Source of the DNA: Scenedesmus sp. ARA3 | Taxonomy: Eukaryota; Chlorophyta; Chlorophyceae; Sphaeropleales; Scenedesmaceae | Assembly: GCA_004335835.1 (NCBI GenBank) | Contig: RWJK01001313.1 | Coordinates: 250,746-314,745, forward strand | Length of the DNA: 64,000 bases | Direction of reading: 5' to 3' | Shown here: positions 11,326-23,100 of the stretch, piece after piece | Numbering within the stretch: position 1 is the stretch's first letter | Layout: every line of letters begins with the position of its first letter | Program-made: the position numbers and the translations under genes | The notes under the pieces: generated by a model | The model's input: the letters and a program-made list of their open reading frames with translations, nothing else | What the model was told of the DNA's origin: nothing | Database searches by the model: none

Positions 11326-12927
11326 TCAGTGCTTGCCACCACCAGTCGTCGCTGTGCCAGCTGCAGTGCTGGCGGCTGCCTTCTCAATCACGCTCCAGCA
11401 GCGCTGCAGCGGGCGCGACCACTCGCTGCTGTGCGTCCAGATGTCGCGGTGGTACAGCACCTGCAGCAGGCAGCAAAATACAGGTTGTTATGATTTATGA
11501 TAACTGTTAACAATAACAAGAGCCATTTTGAAGCAAGAGGAGATGGGCAGCAGCTGGTGATGCCAGCAGCATCACAAGCAGGGCTGCGCTGCAGCGCGAC
11601 CAGTATGTGACCCGTCAGTGAGGTGGGCCCACCAGTGGCAAAAAGCGCAAACAGCCTTGCAGCATGAATCAAGCTCTTGGAAACAACCGCATGAAGAAAG
11701 GAACACGCAATGGTGAAGAGCAGCAGGATGGCAGTTTCTGTTTGCACCTTTCGACCGTCCCTGCTCAGCGTCAGTCGTGTCGGCACAGGTGCGGCTAACA
11801 AGGTATGACTGAATCTTGGCACTGCTGCCCCTGTTTCTCATCACACAGTGAGATTGTCAGCAGCGGCGTCTGCCTGCTTCGCCTTGCGGCCATCCCTGCA
11901 GCCCACAACTCAACTCACCAGTAACATCACGAGAAAAGGGGGCAGCTAATCTTACCTTGCGGCCGTCCCTGCTGAGGGTGAGCCGTCAGCACACGTACGG
12001 CATAGAAAGAATCAGCGATCTGACCACAGCTGTTTGTGTTGTGACTAGTAGCGCAGGCTGCAAATGGCATCAGCGGCATAACCCTGCCCCACCTTGCGGC
12101 CGTCCCTGCTGAGGGTGAGCCGTGTCAGCACCGGCAGCGCCAGGTCGCCCTGCGGCAACAGGATGAAGCGCCACATGCTGTGGCCGCGGTCAAAGCTGTA
12201 CGCCTGGTTGTTGTTCACCTCCACCTGCAAGGCCGCAGCGGCGCAACAAACAGGAACAGCACAACAAGAGGTCAACACATGCACCATTGCAACCACCTGC
12301 CAGGCGTCTGCTGCCATCTTGCTGGTATGAGCGAGCAGTAGCGCCACATGCCGTGTTTGCTAAGCCTCGCATGGTGTAGCATGGACACTACCCTTAAGAT
12401 GACGCTGGAGCAGCTGCTGCAGATGATGATCCAGCGGACTACAGCACCTCAACATACGCACACACAACGCACCTGCATGTCTCCCTTGTCGCTGAGGTTG
12501 TCCAGTGCCTCAGGGCCAGTGGTGGTGGCCCCCAGCACCATGGGTGCCTCATACTCCACCTTCACCCTGCAGCAGCACATGCGCACATCATGATGCACAC
12601 CTGCAGCACCAAGATCTGTAAAGCAATGTGCTGGGCCAAGCCTCAACTCAGCGTCAGCCCGGATGTGCAAACGCTTTGCGCTGCACTGCAGCAAGGGTGA
12701 GCTCACCATGTAGCTTGGCAAGCTGTTTTCCACTGCCCCAGCACAAGGCAGCACGCTACAAAGCAACGTCTGCGCTGCACAGTGAGGTGTGCAGCGTCGG
12801 TCGCAGCAGCGAATGTCAGCTGCCACAGCCGCCCCACTCACTTGCTTGTTGTCATGGGCAGCAGGGCAAACCGGCGCAGCATAGCATCGCGGCCCTGCAG
12901 CAATGTCACATTGTTCTCATACCTGCA

Positions 12928-12962
<35 letters not shown>

Positions 12963-13812
12963 CACTGTCAACAGCAGCAGCCACAGGACAGGAGGCTAGA
13001 ACCCATGCTGGAAGAGCAGCAATGCCGCTTGGCATGGCACCCTGCATGAAGCACCTGCTGTTTGCACAACTGCTCAAGCTGCATTATGTCGGCCCCCAAA
13101 ATCCTGCCTTTCCCCTTCAACAGCAGCCAGCAGCAGTTGCGCGGCAGTGCTTGCATGTGAGCCTCTGGGCAGCGGCCACTCACACTGCGCCCTCATCATA
13201 CAGCTCTGCGATAATCTCCCGCTGCCGCTCAATGGAGCGGCACTCGTACGCCTAACATGCACAGGCAGCAGCAGCAGCAGCGGCAGCACATGTCAGCATG
13301 TTGGCATCTGTTCTGCATACAGTCAGACATGCACCTCCGCATCACCCGGTCCACACGATGTGCTTGACACACTTCTATGCAATGCACATGCATGTTTGTC
13401 CTCGCCCCCCTCAAAATCCCTGCGTCACCACCTCACATTCAGACACCCCGGCACTTCACCAAACACCTCTGCAAGACAAGCGCAACCATCCTCGCCCCAC
13501 ACTCTGAGCAGTTGTACAGCAGTCGTACATGTACAGCAATGCAGGTGCACACTTCACCCTCACCTCAAACACCCTGTGCACCAGAGCCTTGATTTTATCC
13601 CCTGCAGGCTGCACAGCAATTGTCTGCGAGGAGCGGCCAGCATCATAATGCGCACCGCTGGGCTGGTTATCGCCTCCGCCTGTGTTGCCCAGCACGGGAG
13701 CAGCACCAGGGTAGTTCTTGTTTTTCTGGGTGTCAGCGGAATTTGCAGGTGCCCTGACCTGCTCCTCATGCTGTTGGCAGAGAGGTAGCCACCGAGATGA
13801 AGTGTGGTGCAT
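11326..13812 (-). CDS. NTF2-like (SnoaL-type) domain protein
   Basis: Exons in transcript order: 13812-13564, 13251-13184, 12922-12842, 12566-12473, 12224-12093, 11460-11326. All junctions are GT-AG and phase-consistent, giving 252 residues. After a poorly conserved N-terminus (start uncertain) comes a helix-rich segment (DKIKALVHRVFE, then AYECRSIERQREIIAELYDEGA), then the pattern typical of the NTF2-like cone fold: VYENNVTLLQGRDAMLRRFALL, then strands VEVNNNQAYSF, MWRFILLP and RLTLSRDGRKVLYHRDIW. Such domains bind small ligands or dimerise; no catalytic residues can be assigned. The C-terminal tail is Ala/Thr/Gly-rich. The intron before the last exon holds three degenerate copies of the end of exon 5. 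Confidence 0.8.
11748..12130 (-). repeat. intronic copies of NTF2-like exon 5 end
   Basis: The end of exon 5 with its donor (12093-about 12130, encoding RLTLSRDGRK) is repeated at 11956-11992, about 11883-11896 and 11748-11790. The spacings are 137, 73 and 135 bp. The 11748 copy still encodes TRLTLSRDGRK and has a GT donor. The 11956 copy has a better donor (GTAAGA) than the real exon. The 11883 copy is short. Confidence 0.85.
12931..12961. repeat. (CAG)10 tract at a 3' splice site
   Basis: On the gene's (minus) strand this is (CTG)10, lying a few bases upstream of the TGTGCAG acceptor of NTF2-like exon 3. Confidence 0.9.
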
Positions 13813-13826
13813 GTTGCGGCATCGGC

Positions 13827-13857
<31 letters not shown>

Positions 13858-14008
13858 AGGGACAGTCCGGTCTGCGGACAGCTACCCAAAACAATGAGAG
13901 AACAAGCCCAAAGCTAGCCGTCCATCTGCAGTGCTCAAACGCTTGTAGCTGCAAAGTGTTTGAATTCAAAAGCAGCTTCAACTAGCACAGTGGTAGCGTG
14001 TTGGGAAA

Positions 14009-14101
14009 GCAACATGGCAGGCGTGCTGCAAGCAGTCCGCTTGGTTCAAACAGACTTTGAACCGCCACTAGCCTGTCCCAGCACGCCACATGCCATGTTG
14101 C
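14009..14101. repeat. nested imperfect inverted repeat
   Basis: Outer arms GCAACATGGCAGGCGTGCTG (14009-14028) and its near reverse complement at 14079-14101 enclose a second palindrome, GGTTCAAA (14043) / TTTGAACC (14056). It could form a cruciform or RNA hairpin between two divergent genes. Function unknown. Confidence 0.7.
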
Positions 14102-14456
14102 TGCATCAGACGCCATGTTGTGCTTGAGCAGCATGGACTGCTGCGATTATCGCTCAAGTGCAATTCAGCCATGCTATGCAAGCAAAGCAACTTGCACGTG
14201 ATGTAGCCAGGCCAGTAAACAGCAGGTGCCTCGCCAGCGCGCACCTGTGTGGAGAATGCAGCTGCATTGGCCTTTGGCAGCCTGAGCAGCACTGCTGCGC
14301 TAGCAGCAGGCAAGCTTGTAATTTTTGCTGCCTGAAGCATCATCGTTGATGTGCAGTGTCTGGGACGCGACGGTACTGAACTTGCTGTTGTGAGGCGGCA
14401 ACACCTGCTGCCAATGTTCTGCTGACAGCAGCAACAGGACACTGCGCGTTATTGAA

Positions 14457-14585
14457 ATGGATCCGCCGCAGCAACAATTACAAATTGAGCAGCTTAAAAA
14501 ATCGATAGCTATAGGTCAAGCAGCATCGTATGGGGCTGTAGTCGCTGAAATCAAGAAAGCGGTCGAAACGTCACACTCATCATGA
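14457..14585 (+). CDS. small ORF, 42 residues, unknown
   Basis: It starts ATGGATCCG and ends TCATCATGA. The product is amphipathic and charged (IEQLKKSIAIGQAASYG, then AEIKKAVE), of balanced composition and unlike the Cys/His/Leu-rich shadow frames around it. It uses A/T-ending codons more than neighbouring genes. It may be a small protein, a first exon, or chance. No family recognised. Confidence 0.3.
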   Translation: MDPPQQQLQIEQLKKSIAIGQAASYGAVVAEIKKAVETSHSS

Positions 14586-15467
14586 CGGAAGACCGAGACC
14601 GTTGACAGGGCGGATAAAAGATGCTGCAGTTGATATGATGGGTTCATATTGCAACATCGTCAATGGAGCGCCGAAAAGCACATTGCTTTAATGCGTCGGC
14701 CTGTGCTGCTGGTGCTCGGCACAGTGCAACTCAGACGCAAAGACCAGCACCTCCCGTGGCCGAGTAGGGCCAGCAGCATCCAAGTGAAAGAGAAAACACC
14801 CTTTCTGAAGATTTGGTAATTTGCGATGCTCTGCCAGTGATGAAGCAAGACACAGTGCCGCTGCCCTTCCAAGCCGTTGGCCACAACAACGCAAGCCACT
14901 GCCACAGCATGCTACAGCTGCGCAGTGAGCCGCTCCCCTAGAAGCTGAAGAGGTTTGTAGTGGGTTTTTCTCGTAGATCAGTAACCTGGAAACCCCTCCA
15001 GTGAGCGTGAAGCTGCTTGTGCATTAAGTATGCACGTTTTATACAGTACGTGACAACCGTGCAGCCTGCACAGCCTGTAGTGCCGCAAAGTAGCTGCACT
15101 TGTCCAGAGCTTGAGGCCGTGTTCAGGACCACCATGAATAACATTTTAGTACTCTTTCAGCTGTATATGTGGTCTGATCCGCTGACGGTCGTGGCAAACA
15201 GTAGTGGCAAAGTACGCGGGTACTGGCATGCGCCTGCTCATCTCCTTGGAACGGCACTGCGCGTTCGCATACATTGATCTACTCATAGTAATGTCAAGTT
15301 ACATTACGCTTACTGAGACAACAGCAGCCTGCTGTTCAGCTGCACTTCGCCTGCCACCGGCGACATCGGTGTCAGCCCAATGCAGCACGCTGGCTTAATG
15401 CACAGTTCGCATTAAGGGTTTCCAATTGTTTGTCTTACCTGCGTGCATAAACGCGAACAGAGGCAGT

Positions 15468-18400
15468 ATGAGCTCTATTTCAAGGCATCACCTCTCTAGG
15501 CGTGCTCTACTGGTGATTGCCTGCTTGGTTGCTATATCAGAGGTAAGTTGGTGATGTGAGAGCGTGCAAGCGCGTTGAAACTGCAAGGATCCTGCGGAGT
15601 GTGACGGGCACTAGCACTGCTTTGAACAGCCCAGGGCAAGGCGGTTGAGTTCTAGAGACATTAATATGTGGGGCAATTATGATGTGCTTGGCGTTGGAGC
15701 GTCAGCTCACAAAACGGTTGTGAATGTGCGTCTTCCACAGGTGCGCTGCAACTCACGCACCATTCCAGGGCGCGCATTGGACCAAAAGCAGTCCCAAAAC
15801 CACAGCGCGATACTCTCAGTCTCAACGGGCCGTCAGCAGCATCCAGCAGCCAGTATCAGCGCGTCCTGGTGTCAGCCCGCTTCTAGCAGTGCCAGATGGC
15901 AGACCCTGACTGCACCAGGCCGGGCGGTGCTCAGCAAGTCCGACGTCCATGCGTGCTCTGTGATACAGCTTCCGGGTTCACACGACCCTGAGCTGCTGTA
16001 CACACGCACGCAGCTGCTGATCCAGCAGCAGGCAGGTCAGACAGCGGCAGCGCAGCTGTATCAAGTGCTGCTGCTGGACTGTGATGCACAGTCTTGGCAG
16101 TTGGCAGGCCTGCAGGAGGAGGAGCACGTGTGCTTGGCTAACACGGCAGCGCTGCGGGCATCCTGCAATCAATGGTGAGTTGACTGACATGATACAACCG
16201 AACCTGAGCACAACCGCAGCACAGGGGCGCACAGCCGTCACGGCGTGTACGTTTGTATGGTGATGTCCTGCAAGCTCCTGCTGCTCTCCAACCACATTGC
16301 TGCAGAAGAAAACCGGATGGTAGAGCAGCGTGATGCAGGTGCATCGCAACCACACCGGCACATGTAGGGTACGGCTGCAGTGTTGACTGATGCTGTGTGC
16401 ATGTATATTCTGTGTCCTGCAGGCTGCTGAGGCCACCACTTGCAGGAGAGGCCAGCTCAGAGTCCTGTGCCCCTCCCAGCACTGCCTTTGGCAGATACGG
16501 CGACCTCACCAAGCGCGTGCTTGTCCTGCAAGCACACTGGCGCATCAACAGCAACAGCACAGCAGCAGAGCCCACAGCATTGCGCTTGCCAGACCTGCAG
16601 CTGCGGCTGGGTGCTGAGCCAGCAGCAGCTGCAGCCGATGGGCACTACACTGCAGCAGCTGATGCTGTGCAGCCGGCTCGGCTTGGCAGCTTTGTGGGTT
16701 CTGGCATCTACCCTCCATCCAGTTTGTCACACGGGCTACAGGTAGGCAACGATACTGCAAGGCTCCAATGTCCAGCATGCACAGCAAGGCTGCACGCAAC
16801 CTGCAAGGTGTCGCATGTTATGTATTCGTATGTACAAGGATGCGACAAGGCAGCGGCACAGACCCTTCCTGCAGGAGCCCCGTTGACAACTTACCATCAC
16901 TGAGGCACACTTGTTGTTGTGCTGCTGCTGCGCAGGCATTTTCAGTGCAGCCGAGTGAGCTGCAGGCCATATCATCAGCAGACCTAGCCTGCACCAAGCG
17001 CTGCACCTACCTGCAGCTCGGCCGTATGCAGCCGCGCCCGGTCAACGTGGTCGGCTACAGCTTCGTTACGTTTGACCGGGCAGTGGCAGTGGCGGTTGAG
17101 GTGCAGCGGGGCTGGGCAGGCAGGTCAGCAGGGCATGTCAAGCTGAGGCAGATGCAGTGGAAGCAGACGCAGGCCGCTTCCGGAGGCCTGGTGCAACTGC
17201 TGCAGCCATTCAAGGTGCGCTGCAGCTTTGTTTCCAGGTACCAGCAAGCGTGCTCTGCAGGAGACTGCAGTGCTGACTTTGCACAAGCCGATGAATGCTA
17301 CTTGTGCAGCTGTGTGCTTTGTCTTGAAGGTAGTTTGAACGAGACGCTGCAAGCTTCACTGTACAACCATGTCTCGCCTGCTCACAGGACAACCTGTGAC
17401 ATGTGCAACATCAGCGCTGGCTTTTCTGTGCCAACCCTTGCATAAGATTGCTTTGTCCTTGCACAAATCCCCTGCTGCTCCTTGTTCCTGCAATGCAGCT
17501 GTATCCTGGCGACATTGTGCGCTGGCGTTGCAGCTACGACACAAGCGGCGTGCCGCCAGGAAGCACCCTCAAGGGCGGCTACAGCAGCGCAGCAGGCAGC
17601 TTGCAGGAGCAGTGCACAGTGGCGCTGCACTACTGGCCGCGTGTACAGGGCCTGCGCGGCTGTGCTGCAGCCACAATGAGTGACGCACTGCGTGGTCAGG
17701 ACATGTGCAGCAGTGAGGTGGAGGACCTGCTGAGCATCACTGCTGCTGAGCAGAAGGAGCTGCCCATTAGGTGAGCCTGCAAGCGTGGCTGCTGTGCAAC
17801 TGCTGTACAGCTGCTGCTGCAGGCAAGGGCCTTTCAACATCAGCACGACTTGTGCACCCAATGCGCCTGCTGCTGCTTTGTTCTAGCCAGGAGCAGCTGC
17901 AGCAGCAGCGTGTGCACCTGCAGCATCGCACAGCACCGTTGAAATTGCTGTCCCCATGTGCACCCGGCCGCTCTCCGCAGCCTTCATCCCATCTCCCGTC
18001 TGCGCGCTGCTGCTCCTGTTTGCATCTGTGCATCGACTCTGGCGACACTTGCAGGCGTATGCTCATTGAGTACGCCTCTCCTGCCTGGCGACTGAGTGAC
18101 ATTTCCATCTAATTCATGCTGTTCCTGCTTGCACCCCTGCCCCACACTGGCGCCACCTGCAGGCGCATGCTCAACGAGCACGCTTTCCCGGCTGGAGAAT
18201 GGATGGGCGGCTGGAAGGCCACTCACATCTTGGTGCAGATGGCAGGCATCCTGGCCTGCCTGTGGGCCAGCCACAGCATGCTGAGCAGCTGCAAGTGGCT
18301 GGGCAGCTGGCACAGGCGCTTCCACCAGCTGGCACCAGGTGCGCTGACGTGGCATAACATGTTAGTAACAATGGGAATGACACATGTCCCGTTTATTGCG

Positions 18401-20121
18401 CCGTGGATGTGTGGCGTGCTATGTGCATGTGGCTGCTTGGCAGCTGCGCAGTGTTAGTTGAGTGGATCACTGACTGCTTGCCAGCTGCTGTTGCAGTCAA
18501 GTGGCAACTACGGTATCCTGCAAAGACATCACCTGCTCAGACACCAGCAACAAACCCACCCAAACCCTGCATGCTGTCCTGCATGTGTGCTGCGCTGTGC
18601 TGCCACCCTTCCTGCAAACAGGCCAGCAGCGCAACGTCAGCTTGTATGTCACCCACCTGCTGCTAGACACTGCCGCACTCATCTTCGTGTGCCGGCCGAT
18701 GATCGAGCTTTGGTTGGGGCTCAATGAGCCAGCCGCCGCCGTGCGCACCGGCAGCTGGGGTTTTACGTACATCGTGTCCTGCTATGCCCTGGAGCTGACG
18801 TGGCGGCGCAGAATCGACACCATGCTGGCGGTGCACCATGTGGGGACCATCATCATCATTCTGCTGTATGCTGGCGAGTTCCTGGTGAGTTTTGGAGCAG
18901 CAGCAGTGGAGCTCGGTCGTGTTCCTTGCTACACTACCACAGGAACACTACGGGCGTAGTGATTTGCCTGCATCACGGCGCCATGTGCGCTGCTGTCGGA
19001 ATGTGTGGAGCCACGTGCATGCCTTTTGCCTCTGGTCTTGCACTCCAGCTGCATTAAAGCAGCTGTTTGTTGATAGAAGGCCGCTACGCCAGGTCCGGTT
19101 CCCGTCTTTCTGCCAGCCCACCTGCCGGTGGTGCGGCTGATGCTGAACCACAACACCTTGCACACCTTGCTCTGCCTAACCTCCGCCAATGTTGCGTGTC
19201 TGTCCCTCGCAGGCGAACACTGCACGTGTGGCCAACACCATCATTGTGCTGGGTGCATTTGCCCTCATGGAGCAGCCTACCTACGTGGCACTGCTGCTCA
19301 AGCGCATGCTGCCGCCCACCAACCGCGCTGTTGTCACCGCTGCGCGCATCGCTTACATCAGCTGGTTTGCCCTGAAGGCGCTGTCAATCGCAATTGCGGT
19401 GCGGCTGCTGCACGAGGACTGGCATTTGATGCCCACCTGGATGAAAGTGAACTTCGTACTGACGTGGATCGTGGCGTCACTTGTCCAAGGTTGGTCGGGG
19501 CTGATCCAGTATGGGATCTACAAGCAGATCCTGCGCAGCTACCGCAAGGCGCAGCTGCAGCAGCAGCAGGCGCTCGGGAATAAGCCGCTGCTGCTGTATG
19601 CAGATCCTGACGGGTCTTCCGAGGATGGGTACCAGGGCAACATGAGTCCGCTGCTGACTCCGCTTGGGTCAGACGGCAGCGGCGACTGCATTGCGGCAGT
19701 GGATGATGAAGTTCTCGGTGCAGATGCCCAGCGCTACGGGAAGTTCGCGGCAAAGTTTGCGGCAGCAGCTGGTGTTGTTGCCAAGAGCAGGGAGCATGGG
19801 GAGCTGCAGCTGAGCCCAACCAGCAGTGGATCAGATGGAGATGGTATAGGGCTTCAGCAGCAGGCAAGGCCAGGTGTGGAAGCTGGACACGTGCTGCTGC
19901 GCTCTTCATCTCGTGGCAGCGGCAGCGGCCGGCAGGCTGTTGCGGGCGATCCTCTGCAGCAGCAGGGTGGCAAGCGCAGCTGCAGTCGCAGCGGCGGCAG
20001 CAGCGGCGGTGGCTCTGGCAGCAGCTCTGCGCGGCGGCAGGCTGCTCCTACGCTGCAGCGGCGCACAAGGTCAGGCATGCTGAACATGATGGAGTGTGGG
20101 CTCAACTGCCAAGATGATTGA
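15468..20121 (+). CDS. DBH-like (copper type II monooxygenase-type) plus TLC-like membrane protein
   Basis: Exons 15468-15542, 15741-16174, 16423-16741, 16936-17214, 17499-17770, 18163-18338, 18622-18884, 19213-20121; every junction is GT-AG and in phase; 908 residues. Residues 1-25 are a signal peptide (ALLVIACLVAIS core). The luminal part resembles dopamine beta-hydroxylase/PHM: LVLQAHW (His208, one copper A ligand), then LYPGDIVRWRCSY...GGY...EQCTVALHYWP, the pattern of the C-terminal domain. Expected copper ligands are not visible: no HH pair, TYLQLG where HTH is expected, and Gln407 where the Met ligand of the EMC motif sits. Residues about 460-710 are membrane helices with AVHHVGTIIIILLY (His590-591), as in TLC-domain proteins. 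A Gln/Ser/Gly-rich cytosolic tail follows. Probably a non-catalytic sensor or lipid-related protein (inference). Confidence 0.75.
18020..18215 (+). repeat. intronic copy of DBH/TLC exon 6 start
   Basis: The acceptor and first about 35 bases of exon 6 (from 18163: GCGCATGCTCAACGAGCACG) have a diverged direct copy at about 18030-18090 (GCGTATGCTCATTGAGTACG after CTTGCAG). The preceding intron sequence (TGGCGACACTTGCAG versus TGGCGCCACCTGCAG) is included. Spacing is about 112 bp. The copy keeps an AG acceptor, but I see no good donor. Confidence 0.8.
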
Positions 20122-23100
20122 TGCAAAATTGGATACTGCTTGCAAGTAGTATCCAGAAGAAGTTGAGGGGTTGCCTGGATTGCAGGTGCCACTAGCCCTG
20201 GTGCGACTTGCGGCTTGGATGTAGCTGCAAGGCAGCGGCAACACCATGTGAGGAGGCGAGTATGTTCCTTGGTGGTTTGTGTTTCCCTGTTGCTGACAAC
20301 GCTGTATTTTGGCGAGGGAGTGTTGCTTTAGACTAGCGGCAGTTGATGGCGCAACGAAGAAAGCTGGCAGCACCACACTATGGTTGACATATGACAATTT
20401 ACAGACAGCAACAGCCGTTGCCTTACCCTTCAGATGACAGCGCTGCATAGTCGGCTTTGGCACAGCCTGCAGCATGCATAATATCCGTGTTTGTGTTGCT
20501 CGGCACACTACTGCTAGCTGCTTATGATGCGCAACTGGGCTTGGGTTGACTGACGCAAACATGCCCACACAAAATGTGTGCATGTTCATGTGCTCCTCTC
20601 ACACCCCTCCCCAACTGCTTGTATGGAAGGAGATCCGCGTGGGTTGGGGTCTCTTACAGTGGGTGATAGTAGTGATGTAGCTATTGTCACAGCAAATGGC
20701 TCCAGCACACCAGTGTATGTGGGTAGTGCCAGCAACGGCAAATCCGTTGTTATGGTTGGCGTCTTGCCTTATGACTCGACTGACTTGAGAGACGACTGTT
20801 TCTGAAGCCTGGAGCGTCTGTGCACAGGTGCAGCGGCAGCCATTGTCATGGCTGCACTGCTGTGGCAATACAGACACCACTAGAGGGCTGGCGGCGACGA
20901 AGAATCCGGAGCATGCTTCTAGGCAGAGTTCATGGGTCTCGCAGTTTTCTGGCACTTGCCTGTAGATTGGGGTGCTTCTGTCGCGGTGGTGGAGTTGCGC
21001 AACGGAGCCTTGATGTCGATGGGTTGACAATTTACAGCCCTGATTAGTCGTATGCAGGATCATGTGTGGTGAGAGCTAGGGTCAATTGGCGCCATGCAGC
21101 AATGTGCACGGTGCTGTTGCCTCGGCAATGAGACATAGGCTGATCTGGTGCAGATGTTGTCTGGTGTGCTGTGTCACACAGGTCTGTTGTGGTGTCCTGC
21201 CAAAGCATGTGAGCGCCAGTGTGCAACGTGCAGATGTTTTACACCTTGGGTTGGCCAGATAGTTGCTGCGCTGTAGCGTGTGCACGGCGTTGCATTGAAG
21301 AAACTAGGAGGCTGCTCTGATTGTGGGTTGCTCTTTACATCGGCTACAGCTACAGCTTGTATCGGGTGATGTGTTAACAATCATACGTGTTGGGGTGCAC
21401 AGCGCTGCAGACGAGGCTGGAGTACCTCATCAGCAGCGGTACATGCCATTGCTGACCTGGTATGTGAGTTGGATGTTGACACGCATAGCCTTGTGCACCC
21501 TGGCATGTGTGCATTAGATAAAGGCAAGGGCGGGGTCAGGTTGCTATGTTGCTGCATTGTTGCATGTTCAGTTGCCATGCCATTGCACAGTGTTGTGTGA
21601 GAGAGCTGCCTGGCCTAGCACCATATAGCAGCTGGCATGCCATGTCATGCCAAGCAAGCGTGCTGCTGCATACTGGGTGCAGCTCTCCTGAGATACACTC
21701 TTGCACAGCTTACCTGGCTGTGTTGCATTGGCCCAGTCACATGTGCCAACCCTTGCGGGCCCATACCAGAGTGCGCAAGCGTGCTTGCAACCGTGCCAGG
21801 CACTTCTTGCATTACCACAGCATGGTGCGATGTTGCTGTTGCGCCTTGCCTGAGTGAGGAGGCAGCCACATTTCATAGTGATGATTTTCACTGGATGGGA
21901 AGGATGCTTTGGCAGCTCTGCTGGACTCTTGTGTGTGCCTGGCAGGCTGCAATCGTGTTTTGCACTGCTGCTTGAGAGCAGGCAAGCAGACGTAGGTGCT
22001 GCAGCACGGGCCCTGGCTGCTGTGCTCCTGGCTATTGTGTGATGCAGCGCATTAGCTGACAGAATTGGCCAGACTCAGACTGGCGTTGCGAATTGGCAGC
22101 AAGCGCATGCTGGTAGTTTGGACACTTCTGGTTGCTTACATGATCATGACCATAGTGTGAGTGTACGGCTGCATGCTGCAGCAATACCCCTGCTTCGTGG
22201 CAGCTGCCACCAGCTTTGGTGCGACAGCTGTCATGCTGATGCATATCAACACCTTGTGCGATATGCAGACGCACTTCAAAAAAGTTGCTACCCCTAGCGT
22301 GCATGCACTGCTTGAGTAGCCTCCACCAGTGCAGGAGAGTTTGCTGTGGCGTGGTCACCACGCCAGTGGCCGGTACGAATTTGCACAGCATGCTGTCGAC
22401 AGAAAGTTTTCATTTTGCATGTAAACATGCACAGCATGCTGTTGACTGAGATCTCTGTCAGATCTCTATCTCCAGAGTTCTGCACAGCATGCTGTGTCTG
22501 TCATGTCCTCGAGCGCCAGAAATTACTAGCATGCACCTTGCTGGCTTTGACTGACAGGCGTGGAAAGCAAAGCCTCCGTGTGACTGGAAAGACAGACTGC
22601 TGACGCATCATCTTGTGACGATTTGGGTGTGCAGCATCCCTGGAGCGTGTCGCGTGGCAGACGCATGCTAGATGCTGCACAGGCTGATACAGTGTTCAAT
22701 GAATGTCGTGCATGTGCATACTTTGGACAGCGGCTGTTGTAGTGTGTACAGCATGTGGCATGACATACAGCCGCTGTGCCGGCAGTACACACGATCTTCC
22801 TCCCATGCAATTAGTGTTTGACTGCAAAAGGTGCTGCGCTCTAGCAGCTGCATATCTCACCAGAGGGACTTGAGTTCATGACAGCTACTGATCAGAAGAA
22901 AAAATGGCTTTACACGCATCACATCTGACCTTGACCATTCATCGACCAGGTCAAACCAGTAACATAGTGATACTCATTGGTAACCGGCCTCGTCACTTGA
23001 GACATGCGTACTGGCAATGCTGATGTTGTCAGTGTTGCGAGTGCCCTGCAACAGGCGAACAGAGCTGCGCAGAGTTGGAGCTAGAGCTGCTGGTGCAAGT

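Larger units (their letters stand above)
13813..15467. other. divergent intergenic region
   Basis: Promoter region shared by the NTF2-like gene (-) and the DBH/TLC gene (+). It contains an inverted repeat at 14009-14101 and a small ORF at 14457-14585. The rest, including an AT-richer stretch at 15000-15460, shows nothing I can name. Confidence 0.5.

Noticed and set aside
13983..14055. tRNA gene (TAGCACAGTGGTAGCG and GGTTCAAA resemble A and B boxes)
   Set aside because: The D-arm can pair, but the anticodon and acceptor stems cannot be formed. At most a decayed tRNA-derived element.
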